64,000 nucleotides of DNA from Dendrocalamus latiflorus (lineage: Eukaryota > Streptophyta > Magnoliopsida > Poales > Poaceae): contig CM029627.1 in the NCBI GenBank assembly GCA_017311315.1, positions 53,558,527 to 53,622,526 of the forward strand, written 5' to 3'. Shown here in pieces: positions 10,777 to 22,207 of this stretch. Positions within the stretch are counted from its first letter, which is position 1. Each line of letters begins with the position of its first letter. The notes beneath the pieces were generated by a model. That model did not search any database. It saw nothing but the letters and a program-made list of their open reading frames with translations, and was not told where the DNA came from. A program made the position numbers and the translations under genes.

Positions 10777-12646
10777 GACCATGTGGAGGTCACCCCATGT
10801 GAATGATGAGTAATTGACATCGGTTTAGGAAAGTCGAGTTTGATTTGGGTGGTTCGGACCTTGACATTGCGTGGTGCAATCGGGCTCGGTCGGACTTGGT
10901 CAAACTTGGTCGTGTGGGATTAGGATGCATATTCGTTGATTCGATAGGTTTGGACTTCATCATGGGTAAGTATGATGTTTTGATGCTATTTATGCTTTCA
11001 TGTATCAAGCGGTGCTATTTGATGTGTTTCTTGTCTGTGTTGGCTGCAGGATGTCGAGGCGGAGTCGTGGTGAGACACGAGGTGACCGGACTAGACACAG
11101 GTGGTGTTGAGGTCAGAACGGTCGGGATGTGTCGAAGATGGCGAGGGCTCGAGGTGGCTGCGAGGCTTGCAAGGCAAGAAAAGAGGAAGCTTCCTGGACA
11201 AGGGGCATTTCAGTAAAAACGCAAAGCTGCACTAAAGGAAGCGAGTTTGTATAAAGCATCGAGTAGGTGGTGACCTAATAGTTAAAGCATGTGCAAACCC
11301 ATTAGTGGGAGGCTATAAAAGGAGAAGGATAGGTTGTGCTGAAATTTGAGAGAGTGGGTGTGATAGTTCTATGTTTGTGTCTCTCCTTGTTTGGATTAGG
11401 GTTTACTTCTAGTCTTTGCTTATTGAGAAAGAGAGAAGGTGTGAGTTTCTCTCTATGCTCTCCGGGCGTATGGGGACTTAGATTGTGTGAGATTGAGAGA
11501 GAGATGGATTGAGTTTGTGGTATCAAGACTATGTAATCATTCCTCTCTAATACAATCATTCATGTCTCGGTATCATTTGAGTTCTCTTGAATTTGAGCTG
11601 CAATGATCTTTTGTTCTTTTTATTTCATGAGAGCCCTTTATATTTTGTTCTCTTTTCAAGTGACTAGCACCTTTGCTTTCTCATGTGAAAATGAATCAAA
11701 GGCTTTTGGCTACTAATTTCTTGAGAACAATCTTTACTGCAGTTTTTCTCTTCAAGATTTATTTTGTTAAGCTCAATCTTTCTTGCCGATAGTTCTTAAT
11801 TAGCGGTCCTAGTTACTGCATTTTGGCCAGCTGCAGGTTATTAATTTTCTTGGGCGCATGAATGCTCCTTTTCAGTTTTGGCAGCTTGCAAGACTTAATG
11901 ATTAACTCATTTCATTCGGCCAGCAGCTCTGCCCTTTCCTACAGTTTTTAGTTGGTATTTCTCAAGTCTTTTTTAGCAGCTTGTGTTGGTTTCTTTTGCA
12001 GTTCGGCCATCTTGCAGAAATCAGCATTTAAAGCTAAAAGTTGCTGTTTTCGGGCAACTGTTTGTAGCTTCTTTTCTATTTGATTTGCTGTGCCAAGTTC
12101 TATTCCTTTCCTCTTTTATTAGCTGCTTTTGGTAGTATTTTTTCTGCACTTGTTTTGCTGTACCGAATGCAGTGTTTGATCTGAAAAAGCACTTTCGGTT
12201 GCTGCTCTTAAATTGGTTCTTTGTTGTGCCGACAGCATCTTGCCCATTGCTGTGCTTGCTGTTTTGCTACACTATATTTGAGCTTTTTGGTTGAGCTCCC
12301 TGAAGCCAATTTCTCTTGCTTTCAATTCTTCTCGGCCAGCAGCTACCGTGACAGCAATTTGGTTATTTTGTCTTGCCATGGTAGCATTTTTCTGTTGTAT
12401 CTTTGCCATGGTAGTCGTTTTCTGCTGTTTTCGTGCCATGACTGCAGCGTCTTGCCTTGGCATTGATTTAAGATGTTCCTCTGCTGTGGCAATATATTAC
12501 TGCAGTTTCCTTGCCGATCAATCTGTGGTGGGCTCTTAGTGGTATTAATCTGTGGGAGGTCTTCCACTCAAGTTCTTTGATCTTTGTTGAATTTTTTTAA
12601 AGGCTCCATTCACCCCCCCCCCCTCCGTCGCCATTTCGGTCCAACA
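10777..12646 (+). mobile_element. Solo LTR L3 nested in L2
   Basis: A related LTR starting within the shared 'accatgtggaggtcacccc' region (its first bases are lost) and ending after a poly-C stretch with 'ggtccaaca'. It has a TATA box in 'ggctataaaagg' near 11,312. There is no internal coding sequence, so it is a solo or truncated LTR. The DNA on its right continues L2. Confidence 0.7.
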
Positions 12647-13885
12647 GGGGAAGATGTGAGTTGGCTTGTAATCCTTCATTTCTTTGTATCAAAATTTGAA
12701 GTGCTGGCTGTTTGAAAGGACTTGATGGTTTATCTCTGTGTTTTGGTTTTCATTCCATTTCTTTTAATGGTTGATTCTCTTCTCTGTTTCTCTTCTTACT
12801 GATTCTCCCTGTTTCTGGAGTCATCTTGCTATGTGTTTTATAGTCTCAAGTGTTTGGCAGAGGAGAGAAGCTAGTTTTCACCAACTATCTTGATTTCGGC
12901 TGAATCCTGTACCTCTTTGCCGATCAGCAGCAGCAGCTGTCTACTCCCTCTCTGTTCTGAACTGCATTTCTTTGCAGCGATGCAATACTTTATTCTGCGA
13001 CAGATTGCTTTGGAGTGCTTTAGTAAAAAGTCTGTTCTCTGGTTTTCTTCTGTTCGGCAGCAGTGAGTTACTATCTTGCTGTACTTTCTTAATTTTCGAA
13101 CAGCATAGGTATAAACTCCTCTGATTTCTGTCGGTTGATTTGCTGCCTAGCATCTCCTCTCAGATCTCTTCTTTCATTCGGTCAATTCAGTCCCTTCAGC
13201 TTCTTTTCATTTCAGGTTTCAGCAACACATTCTTTTTGTTTATATCTGATAGTGATTGCTGCCGAAATTGCTTGAATAGTCTCCTATCGGCAAGAGTCAA
13301 TTAGCTCTTGGTGGCAGCAAAAAGGTTGTTCGGCCAAAAGATTTTTTGGTTAAAAAATTCAATCGGTTGCTTCTGGTTTCTGCGGGTAATTCTTTGCTCT
13401 CCTACTGAACTGCCCATTGATCTAAATTTCTTCTTTTGTGTGTTGACTGTTCCTTTCTGTTGAAATGGCATTTCTCTGTTTTGGTCTGTCTTTTGCCGAG
13501 ATAGACATGTGCGTGTACTTTTCCAGTCTGCCCATATCAGTTTTTAGTTTTCTTCTGTCTACTTTGGCTTTCGGTTATGCTTTTCTTTCTTTAGCTACTC
13601 TCCTGTGGTAGTTGTCCTCAGTGCTTTCTTTTTTTTCTGCAATCAGGTTTCTTTGTGGGCTGAGTGTTTTTTGCTTGTCGGCCAAGTCATTTGCAAAAGC
13701 CTCTGTCCAGTTTCTTCAGAAAAGATATTGAGTTAGACTGGTTGAATTTCTCCATGAGGATTTGTTCTCTTTCTTCTAGGCTTCTGTAGCTATCGGAGAA
13801 GAACGTGTGGATACTTTGGGGTCAATTTTTAAACGCACCATTCACCCCCCCCCCCCCCCCGTCTGTTGCCGTTTTCGATCCTACA
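12647..13885 (+). mobile_element. LTR L2, 3' part
   Basis: Collinear with 22,937-24,164, sharing 'ggggaagatgtgagttggc', a T-rich U5 with many 'cggc' and 'gcagc' words, a poly-C stretch (about 13,844-13,860) and the end 'gatcctaca'. A primer-binding site follows immediately, which makes this the 5' LTR of E1. Confidence 0.8.
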
Positions 13886-13886
13886 A

Positions 13887-13900
13887 TTGGTATCCGAGGC
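13887..13900 (+). promoter_or_regulatory. Primer-binding site of E1
   Basis: 'ttggtatccgaggc' lies 1-2 bases after the LTR end and resembles the initiator-tRNA-Met primer site of plant copia elements (TGGTATCAGAGC), with one substitution in the core. Confidence 0.75.
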
Positions 13901-13941
13901 GGTTAGCTCTTCCTCGTAGATCTTAACCGGTCTCTAGAGCC

Positions 13942-15087
13942 TTGGCGACAGACAAGTACTCGACCAAGCCCCCGATCTTCGATGGGATCGACTATCCCTT
14001 CTGGAAGAGTCGGATGGAGACCTACATCCAGGCTCAGGGCTACGCCATCTGGCGGAAGGTCAAGGTTCAATATGCTGTTCCTGCCGATGAGAACATCAAT
14101 GTGGCAAACATGCCCGATGTTAAGGCGAATGTGAAGGCAAGGAACATCATAATCCAGGGGTTGAGCCGAAGCGAGTTTGATCGCATCTCTCATGTGACGT
14201 CGGCCTATGATATCTGGGTGACCCTCAATGCTTACCATGAGGGAACCACTCAGATTAAAACGGTACGGCAGGACCAGTTCATGCGAGATTACAACAAGTT
14301 TGAAATGCTCGCTGGTGAGTCCCTCGATGAGTTCTTTGCGCGGTTCCAAAAGATTTTGAGCAACCTCCGAGCGGTCAGTCTTACATACCCCGACTCGGAC
14401 AACGCTCGACAGATGCTCGCAGCTCTTGATTTGCGTGTTTGGGAGATGAAGGTGACTACCATCAAGGACACCACCGATCTTTCGACTTTGACTCTTGACG
14501 CGTTGTACTCACGCCTCAAGACTCACGAGATTGACATTGTCTCTCGTAAGTCGAAGTCGCAGTCGATGGCCTTAGTCACCGATCCCAGTCCGACTTCTGG
14601 ACCTTCTTCCGAGTCGATTTGTGGATTCTCTCTAGCTGCTCTCTGTGACGTAACTGATGATCAGTTAGAGCAGCTACCAGAGGATCAGTTAGCTCTTCTA
14701 GCCAGAAAGTTTTCCCACGCATACAAGAGAGTGAGGGACCGAAAGAGGAGTGGGCCGATTATTTGCTTCGAGTGTGGTGGCCCCAACCACATTCGGGCGA
14801 ATTGCCCCAAGTTGGGGAAGGGAAAGAACGACTACGGCGGTGTGAGCAAGAACGACTACATCGACAAGAACCGCAACAAGAAGCCCCCAGCTCATGTCCA
14901 AGGCAAGAAGAAGTTCCGCGACCTTGGCAAAACCAAGAAGCTCTTCCACCGCGTCGTCACCACCTTCAATGACCTCGACCTCAGCGAGGTGGAGGGGTGG
15001 AGAGACGATGATGGGAAGGACGAGCAAGACCCCAAGGTGGCGATGACTTCTCCAGCATGTGCTTCATGGCCCTTGAGGGCGATGTGA
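13942..15087 (+). pseudogene. gag: E1 gag, first segment
   Basis: Copia capsid-type protein beginning around ATDKYSTKPPIFDG. It contains the UBN2-like stretch YDIWVTLNAYHEGT and QFMRDYNKFEMLAGESLDEF, then a CCHC zinc knuckle (C-FE-C-GGPN-H-IRAN-C) near codon 275 and a lysine-rich tail. The frame opens with TTG where an ATG is expected, so the start codon is probably lost. A one-base frameshift near 15,036 moves the continuation into another frame. It would form the retrotransposon particle in the cytoplasm; this copy is defective. Confidence 0.85.
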
Positions 15088-16532
15088 GCAACAGCGAGCT
15101 TTACTCCAACTCCGACGAGGTATACCCCTCATACGACCAGCTTAATGATGCTTTTCTTAAGGTACGTAAATTTCCTGCTAGATCTAGAGCTAGGTGTAGC
15201 GAGTTGGAGAAGGAAGTAGATAGACTGTCACGGGAGCTTACTTCACTTATATCTGCTCCCTCCCGTGACGAATGTGATACATGTTGTGCTTTGCTTGGTG
15301 ACATGGAGAAATTAAGGACCTCTCATGATAGTCTGTCCTCTGAGCTTGACATGATTAAGGTGGAGAATATTAGTCTACTTGCTGAGATAGAGATGAGTAG
15401 GGTAGCCACTCTTTCATACACTGTTGTTGAGACTACTTCTTGCACCTCATGTGAGGATAAGGACAATGCATTTAGAGCTCTTTATACTATGCTCCTTGAT
15501 CTGCCCGAAACTTGTGAAAATTGCAATAACTTGAAATTGAACTTAAAAATGGCAGATCATAAAATTGCTGAGTTGCATGCTTCCTTGCTTGAGCCTATTG
15601 TTTTTTGCACCAACTGTCCAAAATTAACCCTTGAGCTTGAGTCTGTTTCTAAGCAATTCCAAGAAATGGTTGATCATAATAACAAATTGGCTCAGTATGC
15701 GACTAAGGACCCTGTTAGCTCACCATGCATTAATTGTGAAAAACTAAAACTTGAACTTGTTGCTTTGAATGAAAAATATGTGAAGCTAACTAAGGACCTT
15801 CGAGTGAAGTCACCAACTGATTGTGATGTGATTGCTGAGATGGGGGAGAAGCCCAAGGGTAAGGTAGAGACGCTTACTGATGAGAACCAAATTGCTAGCA
15901 GTAGGACTGTCCTTTCCGAGTCGACTATGCATGCACAAGCCATTCGCTCTTTTGCTATTGGTTCTTCTTCTGCTCCCTTACCTTCTGTTGTCTCCTCTTC
16001 CCCCTGCTCTTCTTGCACCTCTCTCTTTCAGGAGTGTCAGTATCTTATGAACACTCTCGAGAGGTTTGTAGAAGGCAAGAAGAAGCTAAATCTTACTCTA
16101 GACCAGTCAAAGATTTGCAAACTCAATCAAGGTCTAGGATATGATTTTCTTGAGGATATGAGGAAGCATCCACCTGCTGTTCTCAGACCCATAGCAGCAG
16201 GTGTGATCGAGGTCAAGCCCAGAACTGAGAAAGTTCAATTCAAGTCAGCGGGCTTTGTCCAAGGGATTTTTGATAGCAAGGTGATTCCACCTGCTGCTTC
16301 GGCCTCTCAAAAGGTGAAGCCCCATCGTGCTACTTCTACCTCTCAGAAGGTAAAGTATCACTGTACCTCCTATCAGAAGGATGGACATTCGATCGAGAGA
16401 TGCTTCAGGCGCGCCAAGATTGCGCGTAGAGACCGTGTTGAGGCTCTTAGGTGTATTCAGGGTCAGCCCCAGACCTTGAGTGCATCTAAGACCAACACGA
16501 GGTCGAGAGTTGTTTCTGATGGGTTTGGGTAG
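15036..16532 (+). pseudogene. gag: E1 gag, coiled-coil C-terminal segment
   Basis: Continues gag in a shifted frame (FSSMCFMALEGDVSNSE). It has long heptad-like helices containing SELEKEVDRLSRELTSL and CINCEKLKLELVALNEKYV, repeated C-x-x-C pairs, then a degenerate second knuckle (YHCTSYQKDGHSIERCFRRA). An extended gag with a coiled coil is characteristic of SIRE/Maximus-lineage elements. A TAG ends the frame at 16,530, and the same frame continues as weak sequence to a second stop near 16,876. Confidence 0.75.
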
Positions 16533-16879
16533 CATCGAGGACTTGGTTTTTCTGAGTCTTCTGGTTTTTGTCCTCATTCTGCCTTTGGTCATGACTTTCG
16601 CCGTTCAGAGGGTAGATCTCGTTTCCCCCATCGAGATGACTACCCACGGCATGATCATCGCGTTGTTGGGGCTCCGACTCGCTCACCCATAGTAGTCGGA
16701 TCCAACAACAGCTTCAGGTCTGCACATAGACCATTTGCTTCTTTGAGCGACAGAGAGTGTAGGGTAGTTAGAGGTCAGTCATGTGTGACTACTTCTTCTG
16801 CTCGACGTGTTACTCAGTATTGGGTGCCAAAATCACTCTTGATTTATCCTAGTACTGAGCTTTTATTCTCTGTTTAACT

Positions 16880-17887
16880 CAGGTTCCCCGGGCTGGGAAG
16901 GGAAAGGTTTGGCTTGTAGACTCCGGTTGTTCTCGTCATATGACCGGAGACTCCTGTTGGTTTTCTTCTCTAGCCCGTGCTCCAAGTGATGAGACTATCA
17001 CCTTTGGAGACGCTTCACCTGGGCGCATCATCGCCAAAGGTACAGTGCGCGTTAATGAGTCTTTCATTTTAAAAGATGTTGCCTTGGTTAGTAAGCTGCA
17101 ATATAATTTGCTTCCTGTCTCTCAGCTTACCGATGACGGTTTTGAGGTGAGCTTTAAGAAAAATGCTTGCAAAATTCTTGATTCTTCGGGGAGTCTGGTT
17201 TGCGGGATTTCTCGTTATGGGAAGATCTTTCGTGCTGATTTTGTTTAGTCTTCTTGTGATCCTCTCAGGTGTTTAGTTGCTTCTGAGTCCCGCGACCTCA
17301 CCTTCTGGCATAAAAGAATTGGTCATATTGGATTTGACCATTTGACCTGAGTTAGCAGCCACGATCTCATTCAAGGTCTGCCGAAACTCAAGATGGTCAA
17401 AGATCTTGTTTGCGCTCCTTGCCTGCACGGCAAGATGGTTACTGCTTCTCATCCTCCTGTCACAGTTACTATGACTGATGCACCGGGACAGCTGCTCCAT
17501 ATAGACACAGTTGGACCAGCTCCGGTGCAGTCAGCAGGAGGGAAGTGGTACGTTCTTGTTGTGGTCAATGACTTCTCGAGATACTCTAGGGTGTTTTTCT
17601 TAGCCTCGAAGGATGAGACGTTTACGCATTTCCAAGGTCTTTTTAGTAGGCTTTCTGTTGAGCTCCCGGGTGCTTTACAAGCGATCCACGGTGATAATGG
17701 CACGGAGTTCAAGAATTCCTACTTTGAGAAGTTCTACGATGAGACAGGTGTAGAGCACCAGTTCTCTTCTCGCACGTCCCACAGCAGAATGGCGTCGTGG
17801 AGAGGAATAATCATACCTTGGTCGAGATGGCCAGGGCGATGCTTGATGAGTACTCTACACCTAGGAAGTTTTGGGCTGAGGCTATAG
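16880..17887 (+). pseudogene. pol: E1 protease, GAG-pre-integrase and integrase N-half
   Basis: The aspartic protease signature is VWLVDSGCSRHMTG (catalytic DSG). The GAG-pre-integrase part FWHKRIGHIGFDHL has the zinc-binding histidines, and C-AP-C completes HHCC. Integrase acidic residues appear in LLHIDTVGP and AIHGDNGTEFKN. Stops occur at about 17,246 and 17,347, and a frameshift near 17,780 moves the sequence to the next frame. The order PR-IN-RT-RH is that of Ty1/copia. Confidence 0.85.
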
Positions 17888-19055
17888 CGACCGCGTGCCA
17901 TGTTTCGAACAGAGTTTTTCTGAGAGCACACTTGCATCGCACTTCCTTTGAGTTGAGATACGGGCGAAAGCCCAGTGTCTCTCATTTTCGCGTGTTTGGT
18001 TGCAAGTGTTTTATTCTGAAGTCCGGGAACCTAGACAAGTTCGAGTCACGTTCTTGTGATGGTATCTTTCTAGGTTACTCGACTTCTTCGCGGGCGTATA
18101 GGGTCTGGAACTGCGAGTCTAGCAAAATGGTAGAAACATGTGAGGTGACTTTCGATGAGGCCAGTCCGGGGACTAGGCCCGATATCCCAGGTTCCGCAGA
18201 GCAGTCCGAGACCATCTTTGTGGATGATGAGGAGGATGGAGATGAGGGTTATCTACCCGATCCAGTTCCTCCTCCCCTTGTGGTGCATGCTTCCTCCACT
18301 GCACCTCGAGGGGATCAGCCCATGCCTTCCACATCTTCTGGAGTTAGTGGCTCTGTTCCTGCCTCGTCAGCTCATGAGGTAGAGGCCACTTCTTCATCTC
18401 ATCCTGGACCTCCCCGACATATCCAAAAAGACCATCCTTCGAAGCAGATTATTGGAGATCTCTTTGAGCACGTCACACACTCAAAATCTGGCATGTCTCA
18501 CTTCTGTCTCCACTCTGCCTTTGTTGCCTCATTCGAGCCCAAAGATGTTAGTCATGCTCTTTCTGATGAGTCTTGGGTCAATGACATGCATGAGGAGTTA
18601 GAAAATTTCGAGAGAAACAAGATCTGGTCGCTTGTTGAGCCCCCTAGAGGTAATAATGTCATAGGTACTAAGTGGGTGTTCAAAAACAAGCAGAGTGAGG
18701 ATGGGGTTGTCATTCGAAACAAGGCTAGATTGGTAGCTCAGGGTTTCTCCCAGGTTGAGGGTCTAGATTTTGAGGAGATCTTTGCCCCTGTAGCTAGGCT
18801 AGAGGCCATTAGAATCTTGCTTGCATTCGTGGCGTCTAAGGGCTTCAAGCTTTACCAGATAGATGTCAAGAGTGCCTTCCTCAATGGGTTTATTGAGAAA
18901 GAGGTCTATGTTAGACAGCCTCCAAATTTCGAGAACCCCAAATACCCAAACTATGTATTCAAGCTTTCCAAAGCCTTGTATGGACTTAAGCAAGCCCCTA
19001 GAGCTTGGTATGAGAGGCTTAAGTCCTATCTGTTGAGTCATGGGTTTGAGATGGT
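17785..19055 (+). pseudogene. pol: E1 integrase C-half and truncated reverse transcriptase
   Basis: Resumes integrase at [16 protein letters not shown] (third acidic residue) and passes through [17 protein letters not shown] and [13 protein letters not shown]. The reverse transcriptase N-half follows, with [41 protein letters not shown] and [16 protein letters not shown]. The frame then jumps from LLSHGFEM straight to the segment that normally follows the YVDD box, so roughly 400-450 bp containing the catalytic aspartates are deleted. This copy cannot make an active reverse transcriptase. Confidence 0.85.
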
Positions 19056-19061
19056 AAGCCG

Positions 19062-19352
19062 GTGTCTACTCCTATGGCTTCATCAGCTTCACTCGACCCA
19101 GATGAGGACGGCGAGCCAGTTGATCAGAAGGAGTATCGCAGCATGATTGGCTTCCTCTTGTACCTCACTGCCTCGAGACCGGACATACACTTCTCCGTGT
19201 GTCTGTGTGCTCGCTTTCAGGTTTCTCCTCGCGTATCTCACCGCCAGGTGGTGAAGCGCATCCTTCGGTACCTTCGAGCTACCATTGACTATGGTATCTG
19301 GTACTCTTCCTCGTCCTGTCTTTCCTTGAGAGCCTACTCAGATGCAGACTTT
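19062..19352 (+). pseudogene. pol: E1 reverse-transcriptase tail and RNase H start
   Basis: Encodes [38 protein letters not shown] and AYSDADF, the junction of copia reverse transcriptase with RNase H. It stops exactly where LTR L4 begins (TGATAGACC at 19,353). The rest of RNase H, including the remaining catalytic acids, is missing. Confidence 0.85.
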
Positions 19353-21299
19353 TGATAGACCATGTGAAGGTGACCCCGGTTGTGTGATGAGTAATTGACA
19401 TCTGTTTTAGGAAATTCGAGTTTGGTTTGTGTGGTTTGGACCATGTCGTTACGAGGTGCAATCGGTTTGGCCGGACCTTGTCGAACTAGGTCGAATGTGC
19501 TTAAGTCATTTATTTTTTGGTTCGATCGGTTTGGGCTTTGAGTATTTCTTCTAATTTTATTGTATGGTTACAATATTTTGAGCGGTGCTGTGTGATTTGT
19601 TTCTTGTCTGTGATGGCTGCAGGACATCGGGGTGGAGTCGTGGCGAGGCACGGGATGACCGGACTAGGCACAGGCGGTGCTGAGGTCAGAACGGTCGAGG
19701 TGTGCCGAAGACGGCGAGAACTCGAGGTGGCTGCGTGGCTTGGAGGGCAAGGAATGAGGAAGCTTCCTAGTAGGTGCGCGAGGGGCGTTTTGGTGAATAC
19801 GCAAAGCTGCACTAAAGGAAGTGGATTGTGGATAAAGCGCCATGAGTTATTGAGAGCTAATGGGTAAAGTGTGTTGTAAACCCATTAGTGAAGGCTATAA
19901 ATAGAGGATGCTCTCTAGTGGAGAGAGTGGAGAGAATGGGTGTAAGAGTTAGGGTTTTATTTGGTTCTCTCCATGTATGAAAAATGAGAGATGGATTAGG
20001 GTTTTGCTTCTAATCTTTGTTTGTTGAGAAAGAGAGAAAGAGAGAAGGTGAGAGGTTCTCTCTATGCTCTCCAGGCGTATGGGGATGTAGGGTAGGGTTT
20101 TATTTGGTTCTCTCCATGTATGAAAAATGAGAGATGGATTAGGGTTTTGCTTCTAATCTTTGTTTGTTGAGAAAGAGAGAAAGAGAGAAGGTGAGAGGTT
20201 CTCTCTATGCTCTCCAGGTGTATGGGGATGTAGGGTTTGTTTGGTGAAATGAAATGGATTGGTTGTGTTTAGTTTCTTGTCTCATTTTCTTTGCTTGAGA
20301 TGTTATGGTGATCTATCCCTTTTTGTTTTGGTTCTTATTCTGTTATTGCTCCTCTCTGTCTCTCTTCTTTGTGCTTGAATCTCCCTATTTTCAGAGTTAT
20401 CATGTTATGTGGATTCTAGTATCTTTTGTTTGGCAGAAGAGAGGAGATAGTATTTGTCAACTTCTTTGATTTCGGTTGTTCCCAGTTCATCCTATTTTAG
20501 ATCAACCGAATGCTGTTTGTTGATTTAAGTCTCCTGGCTTTTAGTCCTTTACTTCCAGGTTGCACTCGACTAACTTGCTATAAGTGTTTTATTGCTGGTC
20601 AAGAGCCGATAACAATCAAGATGTGTTCGTTTCTTTTTTCCTTGTCCTTTCTATTTTTGGCCTGCTTGAAGCTCTTTCTTTTAGCACAGTTCGGCAGCAG
20701 TAATAGCTGTCATTTCTTGCTGTTTACAATTTCTTGTCAAAGTATCTTTTCTCCATGATAAAACTGATGTTCGGCTGCAGCATGCAGTACTTGGTTCGAC
20801 CAGGTGTATGACTCTCTTTAGACCATGTGCCTCCTATGCATTTGGTTTGGCTGGAGAGTTTCGACAATACTTGGTATTTGGTCTGCAAAAGAAACAAAAA
20901 GAGGCACTTGGCTGTTGCATATCATGCAGTATTTTGATGCTCTTGGCTGCTTTTTCTTTGGCAGTTTTGTGCTTTTCAGTGCAGCAACTTCATTGCTTGG
21001 TTTAGTCTCTAGCGGCTGCTGTTTTTACTGATATTGCTGCTATCTGTTGCAGCAGTAAACACAACTCATTGGCTGCTAGTTTCAGCTTTGTCTGCAGTCC
21101 ATTTTTGCTTACTTGCTAGATCTATCATGACTTTATATGTGTAGTTTAGTCTTTGCCATAATAGGTTGGTTAAAATGCTCAACTTGAACTAATTCATGTC
21201 ATGTTAGCTCTTGAGACTAGTCTCTCTTTAGTTATCCTTTTATGATTCATGCCATGTCAAATAGGTTGAGTTGAGTCTGGAATCTTTGTTGAGTTTTAG
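19353..21299 (+). mobile_element. LTR L4 within E1, 3'-truncated
   Basis: Starts TGATAGACCATGTGAAGG and is closest to L1 in its first 550 bp, with a TATA box in 'ggctataaatagagg' (about 19,890). It contains a 143-bp tandem duplication and a T-rich U5. No family terminus is found before the junction at 21,300, so its 3' end is lost and part of the final stretch may already be internal DNA. It replaces the end of E1 pol. Confidence 0.7.
19950..20235 (+). repeat. 143-bp tandem duplication in L4
   Basis: 19,950-20,092 is followed directly by 20,093-20,235. The two copies differ at about one base ('ccaggcgtat' versus 'ccaggtgtat'). Each carries the 'gagaaagagagaaagagagaagg' stretch downstream of the LTR TATA box. 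Confidence 0.9.
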
Positions 21300-22207
21300 A
21301 TTGAGCTATGCTAGTTTCTTGATAAAGCATGAGTTGGTACAATTTTTAAGTAAGCAAAAAGATCTCTTTTGTGCGAAAAAACTGATCTCACTAATTCTTT
21401 CTCATGAGACTTCTTGTCATTGCACTAGGCATGAACTCAGGGGGTGTTTTGGTTGACCAAGATCATTTCCTTAAGCTTCTAGCTTTGGGTGGTCGCATAA
21501 GGCTTGAGATCTAGCACATGACTAAACAAAAAAAATCTGGTTGGCAATAATCATGAGATTTATAAAGACAAACATGTCATTTGTGCTAAATTTGCTTAAG
21601 TTACACAAAAAGACCAAGTACTTGAACAAATGTCTCATTCTTGAACTTGTACTACTCTAAAATGAGTCAATACTAGCTTCTTGGTTCCACTTAGATTATT
21701 GACATGGCCTGCATCATCTTTGGATACCTTCAGCTAGACTATAATCATGGTTGACTTGACATGCTAAGAAATTCGAGTAATCTTCAAATTATGACTTATT
21801 TGGCTTAGTTTGTCTATACATACATTGTCATGATCTTGATAGCATTCTTATATGTTATGGCTTGGTGTAGTACCTCAAGGTCATTTTGGATAATCTTCAT
21901 GGCTCATCATGCTTAAAATAAATAATATTCAGTCATTTGATTCATACTCGTGATTTAATTCTCTTCCTTGCATCTTGATGATTTTATTGCCAAAAGGGGG
22001 AGAATAGCGGAGAAAAAGCCATTTGGGAACGTTCTGGAGCTTTGGAGAACGATTTGTTCTTTCTATTTTCGCTCTAGGGTTCCTTTTTGTTAGCATGGTC
22101 TTGGTTTCTCTTTGCTTCTTTCTTACGCCGTGTGTGACTTGCTTTCATTTTCAAACTCAGCTTTATGCTTTTTCTGTGTTTGTCAATATACTCATCAAGG
22201 GGGAGAT
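21300..22207 (+). mobile_element. 3' internal region of E1
   Basis: Near-identical to 9335-10,241. It includes 'gccaaaagggggagaata' and ends with a polypurine tract before the LTR at 22,208. No substantial frame is present; the envelope-like gene found in some SIRE relatives is not recognisable here. Confidence 0.8.

Noticed and set aside
12605..13860. Poly-C stretches as sequencing gaps or artefacts
   Set aside because: Equivalent C-runs occur at the same LTR position in three copies (about 12,612, 13,850 and 24,135), so they are a family feature, although exact lengths may be unreliable.
21300..22207. Envelope-like gene of a SIRE-lineage element
   Set aside because: No frame longer than about 80 codons and no membrane-protein pattern shared by both copies of the block.
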